This document shows, in pieces, positions 34,422 through 43,729 of a stretch of DNA of 64,000 nucleotides. How positions within the stretch are numbered: the stretch's first letter is position 1; each line of letters begins with the position of its first letter. The DNA is taken from assembly GCA_964581605.1 (NCBI GenBank), contig CAZOPF010000010.1:19485-83484 (forward strand). Direction: 5' to 3'. The notes below the pieces were generated by a model. It was not told the DNA's origin. It saw only the letters and a list, made by a program, of their open reading frames with translations, and searched no databases. The DNA comes from CAADGU01 sp964581605. Lineage in GTDB: Bacteria > Chloroflexota > Anaerolineae > Promineifilales > Promineifilaceae. Both the position numbers and the translations under genes were made by a program.

Positions 34422-36568
34422 GGGGGTAATGATTCCACCAGTTGCCACCATTCCAACAGGTCTAAAAGTGCCTGTGGTGGATTGGTGGGGGCAGCATCTC
34501 CGGCCTGGTCTAAATCGCTCAGGCCATGGCAGGAAGTACACACCCGCACTTCGCCGGGAGCAAAGGTGAGCCAGTAGCGTTCCCGCACCACGCTATTGCC
34601 GTCGGCGTCCGTCAATTGCCAGGTGAGGGCGCGGCCAGCGGGCACAAAAGCAGCCATGGAGCCATCTGTCCCCAACGTAACACTGCCGGTGGGGCCGGTG
34701 CTGGGTGGGTTGTAGCCGCTGCCACCGGGTTGCGCCAGCAGGCGACGGCCGTCATTAAACTCCGCATACCCGCGAATCTGCAACCCCCGGAAAAATTGCA
34801 AATAGCTCACATCATAAATATGGCCCGGTTCGCCAATCGTCTGGACGCCGCCGGGCACACGCAGATTGAAGGGTTGCTGTCTGTCCAGATCATCCCGCGT
34901 GGTCACATTGCGGCTGACCACCAGCGCCAGATTCTGCGCTGCCAAAAATGCCTGTATTTCCGCCAGCGACACGCCCGCCTGGTCAAACATTTGCTGTTCT
35001 GGCGCGGGCAGGGTGAATACGGGCGGCGTGGGGCGGGTGCGCGGCCGTACCTCCACCGGATTCAGTTCCCACAACACGCCGTTAAACGTGACCATGTAGT
35101 CTGGGTCCCAAAAGCTGATTTGTTTGCTAATGCCGTTGGTGAGCGGTGTGCTGGCCGTCCATTGCCCTCCGCCGGTCGGTGTGAGCAGTTTCAGCCGGAA
35201 TTCATAGCTGGAATTGACGCCGCTGCCCGTTTCGTCGCCGCTGTCGTTGGTGTGAATAGCTAATAATGTGCCGTCGGAGAGAGGGAGGGGTTCGCGGTAA
35301 CGGCCGTCGCCATGATCCACATCCGTTGCATACTCCACCACCACCTGGTCTGCATTTAGCCCGGCCGTTTCCAGACGCAGGATGTTCCCGGCGGCATGGG
35401 TATAAAACTCCGGCGCATCCACGCCAAAAAACGTGCCCGGATTGAGCGGGTCTTCTTTGATCTGGAACATATTTGTAATCTCATTTTCGTTCGTGCGCGG
35501 GTACTGGCCGTAATACTCCACCACGTTGGGATCACCATAAATGGCGTTGGGAATATAGCCATGTAATTCGTGCCGCCCCAGGTGCAGCAAAATCTCGCCA
35601 TCCGTGCCATCCTGGTTGATCGTCCAGGGAAAGAAATGGTTGATGGTGTGACCGACGATGTTCGTGCCTGGCACCGCTTCACGCGGTTCCGGGAAAACTT
35701 CGGCCCGGCTGTTCAGGATGGTAGCATTGGCTGCTTCGCTGCTGTAGTTGAACGAGCCATAAGGCGGATTTTGCGGGTCGGCACGGTCGGCGTCCGCCTG
35801 CTGGTCTTGTTGCAAATGATCCCACTGGGTGAAGAGGATACGGCCGTCACTATCAATCGTCGGCGTAAAATCCCCGGATGGCGCATGGTTCAGCAACTTG
35901 AGATCGCCTGTTACCGGATTCAAACTCCACAATCCCGTGTTTGTTGGCGCCGATTCGTACTCATCCAACTGTGGGTACAGGTGCATCTGCCCGTTACGTG
36001 GCCGATCAGAGGTAAAAATGATGCGGTCATCCGTGCCGTAAATCGGGCTGATGTTGTTGAAATTCTCTGGCTGGTTGGGCACTTTGGTGATGACCGGCGT
36101 GTCGTTCAATCCCAGCCCAGTAATTTCGTATAGTTGCCAGTAATAGGTTTCCCATTGGTATTGGTTCTCCGGCGCGCCAATGACCATGCTGAAAATCGCC
36201 TTGTTGCCATCCCAATGCACAGAGGGGTCGCGCACGGCAATGGCGTTGTCATCCTGAAAACCGGTGACGCCATACCCGGCTGCGGCCGTCAAATTCTTCA
36301 ATGTGCCATCGGGATAGCGAATCCACAAATCACCGCCCCGCCCGGCTGATTGCATGGCCGGGTCATGGTTGCCAAAGGTTGAGCCGATGGTGGTGAAGTC
36401 GCCGGCAATGGGCAGCTGGGTAACAAAAAGGATGGGATAGGGGGTGGTGGGCTGGCCGACGGCACGGCTGGCATGGGGCGGACGAGCCACCAAAACGCTA
36501 ATCAAAATCAAGCCAGGTAAGATAATGCCGAAACGAACTATCAATCCGAACGTATTTCGTGGGGACAT
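34422..36568 (-). CDS. Secreted PD40 beta-propeller / haem-binding HzsA-like protein (3' end lost)
   Basis: About 715 residues from ATG 36568, AGGAG seven bases upstream. Signal anchor LIVRFGIILPGLILISVLVA. Several TolB/PD40-like propeller strands follow (DDRIIFTSDRPRNGQMHLY, DSDGRILFTQWDH). Near the visible end is a c-type haem motif CTSCHG (CXXCH) preceded by a beta segment. The combination matches proteins annotated as HzsA-related. Hydrazine synthase activity should not be inferred from this, since such homologues occur widely outside anammox. The function is unknown; it is probably periplasmic or surface-bound. Confidence 0.75.
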
Positions 36569-36587
36569 ACTCTGCTCCTGTAATACC

Positions 36588-36616
36588 GTAGGGCGATTTG
36601 GAAAATCGCCCACAAC
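36588..36616. repeat. GTAGGGCGATTTGGAAAATC hairpin repeat, copy 1
   Basis: GGGCGATTT and AAATCGCCC form a hairpin, flanked by CGTA and ACAAC. A second copy lies at 61962-61992. Confidence 0.6.
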
Positions 36617-36726
36617 ATTTTGCTTCGTCGAATGCTTATAGCGGATGGGCCGACCACCTGTCAATACGTCCCAGGGGACAGTGGTACTAATGGGCACATT
36701 TGTCCAGCGTACCCACCTGGTTAAGG

Positions 36727-36735
36727 TGTTATAAT
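36727..36735 (+). promoter_or_regulatory. Extended -10 promoter of the ATPase-kinase gene
   Basis: TG-T-TATAAT, ten bases before ATG 36746, giving a 5' leader of only a few bases. No -35 is evident, as is common for extended -10 promoters. Confidence 0.5.
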
Positions 36736-36745
36736 TTTGCCTGTT

Positions 36746-38719
36746 ATGAGTCATAGCCATCATCATCACGACAACCCCTTTTTTAACCGGCAGCGCATCG
36801 GGGACCCGGCTTATTTCTACGGCCGTGCCCAATCCATCGAAAACCTCTACAGCGCCATCGCCACCCGCCAGAGCCGCTCCCTCGTCGGCGAACGCAAAAT
36901 TGGCAAAAGCTCTCTGCTTACCTTCATCTCCTGCCCCGGCACATTACGCCAACACGGGTTTGACCCCACCCGGTTTGTCTTCATCTACATGGATTTAGAA
37001 GGCATGGCTAACATCGGCTACGATGAATTCTGGCCGGAACTATTGGACCAACTGGCGCTGGCCTTGCCAGAAGATCAGTCTGAATTGCGGGAGCAGGCGG
37101 AGAGCCTTTCCTTGCAGGCCGATACGCGCTTCATGCAGGTGCGCCGCCTGCTGCGCCGCGTGGAGCGGGCCGGGCTGCGGGTGGTGTTGATGCTGGATGA
37201 ATTTGAAAGCCTGGCCACCAATGCTGCTTTTGATGCCAGCTTTTACGGCGAACTGCGTAGTCTGGCCGGTGAATTGGGCGTGACCTATATCACCACTTCC
37301 AAACAGGGTTTGTACGACCTGACGTATCAGTACGCCGACACCCTCTCCTCGCCCTTTTTCAACATCTTCTCCGAGGAACGGCTGAATCTGCTGCCGCGTG
37401 AAGAGGCAGTAGAACTGTTAACCGGGTTGTCTGGTAAGGGTCACGGCCGTGCCTTTACCCAGAAAGAGATTGAGTTTTGCCTGGACCACGCCGGCCGTCA
37501 CCCCTTTTTCTTGCAGGTGATTGGCTCGCACCTCTTTGCCGCGCGCGCTGAACCGATTTCTGATGCTGAAGTGGAGTCGCTGGTGCTGCGCCGTTTTCTG
37601 GCGGAGGCGGAAGACCATTACCGCTACCTGTGGCGGCAGTTGAACGAAATGGAGCAGGCCAGCCTGCGCCACCTGCACTCGGCCGATGCCGAAACACGCC
37701 GCACCCTGCACCAAAAGGCGCTCATTGAACTGACGGATGAGGGGCGGGTACGGCCGTTCAGCCGTTCATTTGCCGAATTTGTGCAGCGGGCGGAGGTGGC
37801 GCAACGGCCGTCCACCAACCCGCGCACAACGACCAGCACCACCGACCTGACCGGGGCCACATTGGGCAGCTACCGCGTCCTGTCCACATTGGGGCGGGGC
37901 GGCATGGCCGTCGTTTACAAAGGGTACCAGCCCTCGCTGGATCGCTACGTCGCCATTAAGGTGATGTCCCGTTCTCTGGGCGGCGAAGAATCCTTCATCG
38001 AACGCTTCCAACGCGAAGCCGCCAGCGTAGCCCAACTGCGCCACCAAAACATTGTGCAAATGGTGGATTTTGGCGTGCAGGATGACATCTCCTACATGGT
38101 CATGGAGTACATTCAGGGGGAGTCGCTGAAAGACTGGCTGCGCCAGTTGCGTGAGGTGAACCATCGGCTGCCGCTGGCAGACGCGGTGAAAGTGGTGCGC
38201 GACATTGCCGCTGCCCTCGATTATGCCCACGCACACGGCATTGTGCATCGAGATGTAAAACCGGCCAACATCATGCTGCGGCAGGAGGAGCGGCTGGCGC
38301 AGTTGACGGGCAATGCGGAGTACACGGCCGTGCTCACCGACTTTGGCGTGGCCCGCATGTTGGAAGGGGCGCAGCTCACCGGCACGGGGGCCACCATTGG
38401 CACACCCGATTATATGTCGCCGGAACAGGCACACGGCCGTCCGGCCCAGGCCGCCAGCGATATTTACGCGTTGGGTATTGTCCTGTTTGAAATGTTGACG
38501 GGGGAACTGCCGTTTACGGCCGATACCCCTGTCGCTCTCCTGCTGCAACACATGCAGGCCACACCGCCCCCCCTCACCGCCAAAGCCCCCCACATTCCGC
38601 CCGACCTGGAACTCGTCCTCATGCAAGCTCTGGCCAAAGAGCCCGAAAATCGCTACGCCACGGCCGGCCAATTCGCCGCTGCTCTGCAACGTGCTGCCCG
38701 CATTGGGAATGGGCAATAA
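36746..38719 (+). CDS. STAND-like ATPase fused to a Ser/Thr protein kinase
   Basis: 657 aa from ATG 36746; TTG 36737 is the alternative. Residues about 15-375 are an Orc/STAND-type ATPase with Walker A GERKIGKSSLL, Walker B VVLMLDEFESL, and a winged-helix-like tail. A Hanks-type kinase follows from about 380: glycine loop LGRGGMAVVYKG, Lys405 in VAIKVM, catalytic Asp503 in HRDVKPANIM, Asp532 in DFGVARML, and SPEQAHGR. No membrane helix or PASTA. The order ATPase first, kinase second is unusual. Its ATPase module is paralogous to that of the 40123 protein. Cytosolic signalling, target unknown. Confidence 0.9.
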   Translation: MSHSHHHHDNPFFNRQRIGDPAYFYGRAQSIENLYSAIATRQSRSLVGERKIGKSSLLTFISCPGTLRQHGFDPTRFVFIYMDLEGMANIGYDEFWPELLDQLALALPEDQSELREQAESLSLQADTRFMQVRRLLRRVERAGLRVVLMLDEFESLATNAAFDASFYGELRSLAGELGVTYITTSKQGLYDLTYQYADTLSSPFFNIFSEERLNLLPREEAVELLTGLSGKGHGRAFTQKEIEFCLDHAGRHPFFLQVIGSHLFAARAEPISDAEVESLVLRRFLAEAEDHYRYLWRQLNEMEQASLRHLHSADAETRRTLHQKALIELTDEGRVRPFSRSFAEFVQRAEVAQRPSTNPRTTTSTTDLTGATLGSYRVLSTLGRGGMAVVYKGYQPSLDRYVAIKVMSRSLGGEESFIERFQREAASVAQLRHQNIVQMVDFGVQDDISYMVMEYIQGESLKDWLRQLREVNHRLPLADAVKVVRDIAAALDYAHAHGIVHRDVKPANIMLRQEERLAQLTGNAEYTAVLTDFGVARMLEGAQLTGTGATIGTPDYMSPEQAHGRPAQAASDIYALGIVLFEMLTGELPFTADTPVALLLQHMQATPPPLTAKAPHIPPDLELVLMQALAKEPENRYATAGQFAAALQRAARIGNGQ

Positions 38720-38722
38720 ACC

Positions 38723-39081
38723 ATGTCTAAAGTGAAGCTACCCAATGCCGAGATGGCTTTCATTGATATGCGTAAGTTGCGCGATTATGCTCTTGATCCA
38801 GACCATCGTGTGGGCAAGCACAAAGCCAGACTGTTTGTGGCGCTTTTAGTATGGGCAAGGATGATGCAGACGCATTGAGGGAGACTCTTCTTCAAGCAGT
38901 GCAAACAAATGATGCTATTATTGGTACACAGGATGAACATGGACAGCGGTACAGTGTAGATTTCAAGCTTATCTGGCACGGCCGTGAAGCATTAGTACGC
39001 AGCGCATGGAATATACGGCCGTATGAGGACTTTCCGCGGTTAATATCTTGTTATCCTCTTGAGGAGGTGCTTGATGAGTAA
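38723..39081 (+). pseudogene. DUF6883 gene with a frameshift
   Basis: ATG 38723 begins with KLPNAEMAFIDMRKLRDYAL, typical DUF6883. At about 38845-38852, near CTTTTAGTATGGGC, the frame shifts by one and the rest continues as MGKDDADALRETLLQAVQTN and then VRSAWNIRPYEDFPRL, also DUF6883. A missing base in this T-rich stretch would join them. It may be a real mutation or an assembly error. It is followed by a DUF4926 gene, the common neighbour of DUF6883. Confidence 0.75.
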
Positions 39082-39340
39082 CAAAAAGATACATGACAAA
39101 ATCGAATTGTTGGATGTAGTGGCCCTGGCAAAGAACTTGCCAGAACATCGTCTATGGCGTGGCGAAATTGGCGCTGTCGTGGAATGTCACCCCGATGATG
39201 CGTTTGAGGTGGAGTTTGTGGCTCAAGACGGATACACGTATGCTCTGGTTACGCTTCATGCGGACGATCTTATCCCGTTGCGCCAGAAACGAGTGCATTC
39301 AGACCTGACTTTAGAACCACTCTATGACCAGATGAAATAA
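39074..39340 (+). CDS. DUF4926 protein
   Basis: 88 aa from ATG 39074, with GAGGAGG six bases upstream; the start overlaps the DUF6883 stop by eight bases. Conserved IELLDVVALAKNLPEHRLWR and GEIGAVVECHPDDAFEVEF identify DUF4926. The DUF6883-DUF4926 pair is recurrent and resembles a toxin-antitoxin pair, but its function is unproven. Confidence 0.8.
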   Translation: MSNKKIHDKIELLDVVALAKNLPEHRLWRGEIGAVVECHPDDAFEVEFVAQDGYTYALVTLHADDLIPLRQKRVHSDLTLEPLYDQMK

Positions 39341-39380
39341 AATTAGAACCGACACAAATTATTGATGCGAGGTGAATACA

Positions 39381-39695
39381 ATGACCTTTGACGTGATTTT
39401 GCAAAAACAGTTGGATAATGGTTTTATTGCCCGTCCGGTACTCTGGCCGGATTCAATGGTTCGTGGGGAAACTGAGCAGGAAGCTATAGCACGTGTGCGT
39501 GTTTTGATTCGTGATTTGCTTACCGAGACACAATTGATACAGGTCGAGATAGAAGCACCTCAATCCCAAACAGACAATCCCTGGATTGCCAGGGCTGGTG
39601 TGTTCGCCGACGACCCTAACTGGGATGACTTTATCCAGGCCATGGCTGATTACCGCCGCCAATTAGACGAAGAACAAGCTGTTGAGCTAACATGA
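39381..39695 (+). CDS. Antitoxin-like partner of the PIN toxin
   Basis: 104 aa from ATG 39381, GAGGTG six bases upstream. Fold and motifs (MTFDVILQKQLDNGFIARPV, WPDSMVRGETEQEAIARV) resemble HicB-like antitoxins. The tail LDEEQAVELT is acidic. It overlaps the PIN gene by ATGA. Confidence 0.7.
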   Translation: MTFDVILQKQLDNGFIARPVLWPDSMVRGETEQEAIARVRVLIRDLLTETQLIQVEIEAPQSQTDNPWIARAGVFADDPNWDDFIQAMADYRRQLDEEQAVELT

Positions 39696-40108
39696 AATAT
39701 GTGCTTGATACTGACCACGTAACGTTGCATCAACGTAACCATCCCCTGGTTGTAGCCAGAATTCAAGGATATAGCCCGGATGATCTGGCAATCACAGCAA
39801 TCACTGTTCAAGAGCAAATGCGCGGTCGGTTGGTGGAGTTAGGTCGCGCCAGGATAGATCTCACTGTTGCCTATGCCCAATTACAGAATACCGTTCAATA
39901 CTTCTGCGATTTGACTATTCTCTCGTTTGATACGGCTGCTCACCAACAATATGAGCAACTCCGGTCGCAAAAGATTCGCATTGGTACGCTTGATCTGCGG
40001 ATTGCCGCGATTGCCTTGAGTCAGGACGCTATACTGGTTACTCGCAATCGGCGTGATTTTGAGCAGATACCGTCGTTAAGGATTGAAGACTGGTCTCAAT
40101 CCTTCTGA
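39692..40108 (+). CDS. VapC-type PIN-domain toxin
   Basis: 138 aa. The acidic triad of PIN ribonucleases is visible: Asp6 (VLDTDH), Glu in TVQEQMRG (about 41), Asp in GTLDLRIAAIAL (about 101), and Asp in NRRDFEQI (about 120). RNase toxin directed at tRNA or rRNA in known members. It follows its antitoxin-like gene with a four-base overlap. Confidence 0.88.
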   Translation: MKYVLDTDHVTLHQRNHPLVVARIQGYSPDDLAITAITVQEQMRGRLVELGRARIDLTVAYAQLQNTVQYFCDLTILSFDTAAHQQYEQLRSQKIRIGTLDLRIAAIALSQDAILVTRNRRDFEQIPSLRIEDWSQSF

Positions 40109-40122
40109 CCTTTGAGGATACT

Positions 40123-43100
40123 TTGATTCGACGTGCGATCATTGTAGGGATTGTGGGGGGAATTATCCTCAGTTTGGCGGGGCTGTACCCGATTGCGGGT
40201 TTGCTGGCGCCGTTGTGGTTGGAGGGGTGGGCGCGGCCGTTCCCCGATGACCTGATACATGGTATTTTGCTGATGGCGTCGGCGGCGCTGGCGGTGCCGA
40301 CTTTTTTGCTCATTGGGTTTGTGGCCGCACGGCCGTCACGCGGGTGGCGCGAAGGGGCGAAGGCGGGCATGGTGGCCGGTCTGGCCGCCGCCGGTTTGTG
40401 TTATTTCACCATTATTTTGCCGGTCAACACCCTGGTGGCGTATGGCACGGTGGGCGCCGTCATGGATGTGCTGGTGGATTCTTTTATGCCGCCGTCCCAT
40501 GTGCTGCGCAATTACGTCATCTCGTTTGAGAATGCTGCCTTTCAGGGGGAGATTGTGCTGGTGGCAGCCGCCTGTTTTTGGGGGGCGCAGGGAGCCTGGG
40601 TAGGCTGGCGGCGGCGCAAAGAACCACGTCCGGCACGGCCGTCCCTCTTTGCCCTCGTGCAACAGGGCGAACACCCCAAACGATACTTTGCCGGGGACGA
40701 GACGGCCGTGTGGACGGGCATTCTCGTCGGGCTGGTGGTGGCGGTGTTAACGGCCGTCACCATGTCCGGCTGGTCATATCTGGTCTATTCCGACTGGCCG
40801 GAACTGATGAGCGCCTTGCAAGAAAGCCACAGCGGTATTATCGCGTCCGGCTCGTTGGGGGGCGTGGCCGGGCTGCTCTCGCCGCTGTTGGGTGTCGCTT
40901 TTATCGCTTTCGGTGCGGTAGTCATTGCCCTGATCAAAAATCCACCCAACTGGTTCCGGGCGCGCTTTGGGGGCGTGGTGGTGGCCGGGATTGCCATTTC
41001 ATTGGCCGTTCATGCAGTGGCCTTGCGGTTATTCTATTTTAATTTGGGACTCTCGCCGTTTTGGATACTGCGCGAACGCGCCCATGCCGTTGATCCGCAA
41101 ACCCTGGCGGATATTGCCAGCTTTATGGATGCGATTGAAATGGGATTTAGCGACCCGGCCTTTGTCCTGGGTGCGGTGTTAACCATTCCCTGGGTGGTGT
41201 TGCTGTCGGCGCTGCTGGTGGGGGTGATTGTGGGCGGTTTGCAGGCCATCCTCTATGTGCCCCTCCTCTCCATGATTCGCAAACGGCCGGTGGACAAAGG
41301 CATCCTGGTGCAACGCCACCTGAAAAATGACCCCCACGATATTTTGCCCGATGTGTACCTGCTCTTTTCGCAGGATGAACAGGCGTATGATGTGCTGGCG
41401 CAGATGGCGGCCTGCACCTGGAAGCGGCTGCCAGACGTATCCCGCTTTGCCGCCACTTACCACACATTGGGCACGAGCAAAAAGGAGGAGGAGTACGCGG
41501 CCACCATTGCCGACCTGAGTCAGACGTTGACGGCCAACCGGCAGTGGCGCTGGGCGCTCGATTTTGCTGGGGCGTACCAGACGCTGCATCAGGTGATGAG
41601 CGCCCGCTCGTTGGAGCAGATTCTCAAAATTGAGCCGCCGCCGGAGCAGCATACCTCCTCGCTGCCGCCGCTGGTGGTGAAAAGCCAGCAGCGCATCGGC
41701 CGCATTGTGCTGGAATTGAAAAAGGTGGAGCGCACCGATGATTTACCCACCAAGTTGATCTTCCTGGAAAACGCGCTGGCGGCCATTCACGAGGCGCAGA
41801 CGTTTGTGGAGAAGGAGTTTGCCGACCCGGATTGTTGGCCGACGCCGCTGCCGCAAACCAGCGCGTTGCGGGTATCGCTGAAACATTGGGAGGAAACAGT
41901 GTTGACGGCCGTGAAACGGCTGAAAGGGCGCGCCGACATCCTGGCCAGCCTCAAGCTCAATCACACCACCTACTTGCCGGAACTGCCGCTGCCGGTGTCC
42001 GTGCGCAACCAGGGCTTAAACGTGGCCCAACAGGTGCGCGTGAAGCTGCTGCCCGGCGATGATTACGATTTGCTGGGTGTGAAGAGTGAAGGGTTTGTGG
42101 AAATTTTGCCGCCGGGCGAAGAAAAGATGCTCAATTTGCTCATCATGCCCCGCGAGGGATTGCCGCGGGCGCGGGTGGCCTGGGAAGTGGTTTTTGATGA
42201 CGCCGTAGATGACCAGCGCCGGGTGACGTTTGGCGATAAGGTGGAGTTTGTGGAATCGGAACGGCCGTTTACCCGCGTCTTTCCCATTCCCTACGTTACC
42301 GGTACGCCGCTGAAAACGGATGATGTGTTTGTGGGGCGGGACGATGTGTTTGGTTTTGTGCAGGAGATGTTGGTGGGGGCGCATCAGAACAATGTGGTCA
42401 TTTTGCACGGGCAGCGGCGCACCGGCAAGACCTCCGTTTTGTACCGGCTGCCTCACTTGCTGGCAGACACCCATTACGCCGTGCTGATTGATATGCAGGG
42501 CAAACCGGCGCGGGGGGAAGCGGAATTTTTGTATGCCATTGCCGACGATATTGTTTTTACGCTGGAAGAGAAGGGGATCAATGCCGAACTGCCACCGCGT
42601 TCAGAATTTGAAGAAAACCCCGAATTTTTCTTCAGTTCCCGTTTTTTGCGCGGCTTAAAACCGCATCTCAACGGCAAAAATCTGCTGCTGATGTTTGATG
42701 AGTTTGAAGAGTTGCAGCGGCGAGTGGAAGACGGCCGTTTGCACCCCGAAATCTTTCACTTTTTGCGCAACCTGATGCAGCATGACAGCCAGGTGGACTT
42801 CGTTTTTGCCGGGACGCACAAACTGGAAGAGTTGGGCGCGGAATACTGGTCGGCGCTGTTTAACATTGCCGCTTACCGGCCGATTACTTTTTTACGGCCG
42901 TTAGAGATGCGCCGCCTGATTTTGGAGCCGATCAAGCAGTACAACACCGAGTATGACCCGCTGGCGGTGGAGCGCATTATCAACGTCACTGCCGGGCATC
43001 CGTACTTTGCCCAACTGCTGCTGCACGAGATGATGGTTTATCACAATGAGATGAAGGCGTCTTACCTGACGGCCGTAGACGTTGACCAGGTCATTGAGCG

Positions 43101-43398
43101 CATCATTGGCCGGGGGGAGGCCCATTTTCGCTATATTTGGGATGAGTCCAGCGAGGAGGAGCGGCAGGTGTTACAGGGCATGGCCGAATTGCTGGTCAGC
43201 GCCGAGGGGGTGACGGCCAAAGATTGTCGCGCTTTCCTCACCGACCGGGGTTTTGAATCATCTGACCGTTGGAAGGCGGCGCTCACCAGCCTGGAAAACC
43301 GGGACATCCTCTTCCGCAACGACGCCAAAAGCCCGCTCTACCGCTTTACGGTGGAGTTGGTGCGGTTATGGGTGATGCGGGCACGGCCGTCGTTGTAA
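40123..43398 (+). CDS. Large multi-span membrane protein with a C-terminal STAND-like ATPase
   Basis: 1,091 aa. TTG 40123 (LIRRAIIVGIVGGII) has GAGG five bases upstream. The first 390 residues hold about eight membrane helices. The middle (about 400-740) is helical then beta-rich. The C-terminal 350 residues are an ATPase: DDVFVGRDDVFGFVQEM, Walker A HGQRRTGKTSVLYRL, Walker B LLLMFDEFEEL, and FRYIWDESSEEERQVL. The last motif and layout match the ATPase of the kinase fusion at 36746. Likely a membrane-anchored sensor or effector of a signalling or defence process; function unknown. Confidence 0.8.
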   Translation: MIRRAIIVGIVGGIILSLAGLYPIAGLLAPLWLEGWARPFPDDLIHGILLMASAALAVPTFLLIGFVAARPSRGWREGAKAGMVAGLAAAGLCYFTIILPVNTLVAYGTVGAVMDVLVDSFMPPSHVLRNYVISFENAAFQGEIVLVAAACFWGAQGAWVGWRRRKEPRPARPSLFALVQQGEHPKRYFAGDETAVWTGILVGLVVAVLTAVTMSGWSYLVYSDWPELMSALQESHSGIIASGSLGGVAGLLSPLLGVAFIAFGAVVIALIKNPPNWFRARFGGVVVAGIAISLAVHAVALRLFYFNLGLSPFWILRERAHAVDPQTLADIASFMDAIEMGFSDPAFVLGAVLTIPWVVLLSALLVGVIVGGLQAILYVPLLSMIRKRPVDKGILVQRHLKNDPHDILPDVYLLFSQDEQAYDVLAQMAACTWKRLPDVSRFAATYHTLGTSKKEEEYAATIADLSQTLTANRQWRWALDFAGAYQTLHQVMSARSLEQILKIEPPPEQHTSSLPPLVVKSQQRIGRIVLELKKVERTDDLPTKLIFLENALAAIHEAQTFVEKEFADPDCWPTPLPQTSALRVSLKHWEETVLTAVKRLKGRADILASLKLNHTTYLPELPLPVSVRNQGLNVAQQVRVKLLPGDDYDLLGVKSEGFVEILPPGEEKMLNLLIMPREGLPRARVAWEVVFDDAVDDQRRVTFGDKVEFVESERPFTRVFPIPYVTGTPLKTDDVFVGRDDVFGFVQEMLVGAHQNNVVILHGQRRTGKTSVLYRLPHLLADTHYAVLIDMQGKPARGEAEFLYAIADDIVFTLEEKGINAELPPRSEFEENPEFFFSSRFLRGLKPHLNGKNLLLMFDEFEELQRRVEDGRLHPEIFHFLRNLMQHDSQVDFVFAGTHKLEELGAEYWSALFNIAAYRPITFLRPLEMRRLILEPIKQYNTEYDPLAVERIINVTAGHPYFAQLLLHEMMVYHNEMKASYLTAVDVDQVIERIIGRGEAHFRYIWDESSEEERQVLQGMAELLVSAEGVTAKDCRAFLTDRGFESSDRWKAALTSLENRDILFRNDAKSPLYRFTVELVRLWVMRARPSL

Positions 43399-43523
43399 AG
43401 AATGAACCCCAGATGATACGGATTAGACGGATGTTCCTGGATTTACAAGTGAATTGATGAACATCCGGGCAAATTGTAGGGGTGAGACGGTTGGGAAAGG
43501 GGTAGATTCAGTATGATGAGTGG

Positions 43524-43654
43524 ATGGCAAAGTTGGGCAAGCACAAAACGAAGAAAAGTCATGGCTGTCTATCAATAAACTGGCGAATGTGGACACGGCC
43601 GTATTGTGCGAACGGGTGGCCCAATTGGTGGCGCATATGCAGCAGATGAATTGA
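43524..43654 (+). pseudogene. DUF1801 C-terminal relic, frameshifted
   Basis: ATG 43524 reads MAKLGKHKTKKSHGCLSIN, then a one-base shift gives NKLANVDTAVLCERVAQLVA to the stop. The joined sequence matches the end of DUF1801 proteins. The N-terminal part is absent. Confidence 0.5.
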
Positions 43655-43658
43655 AGCT

Positions 43659-43721
43659 AGAGATTGGAGATTAGAGATTAGAGATGGAATGACCTCCCAT
43701 CCCTAATCTCCACTAACTCCT
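43659..43721. repeat. GAGATTAGAGATT low-complexity inverted repeat
   Basis: TGGAGATTAG and CTAATCTCCA pair across an irregular loop. It may terminate transcription of both neighbours. Confidence 0.5.
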
Positions 43722-43729
43722 ATTCGTGC

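Larger units (their letters stand above)
43399..43729. other. Intergenic region, 331 bp
   Basis: Contains the DUF1801 relic and the GAGATTAGAGATT repeat listed separately; otherwise no gene or promoter that I can see. Confidence 0.5.

Noticed and set aside
34319..36832. Longer frame starting at 36832 for the HzsA-like protein
   Set aside because: It would place 88 residues before a clear signal sequence and overlap the divergent kinase gene; ATG 36568 has a good ribosome binding site.
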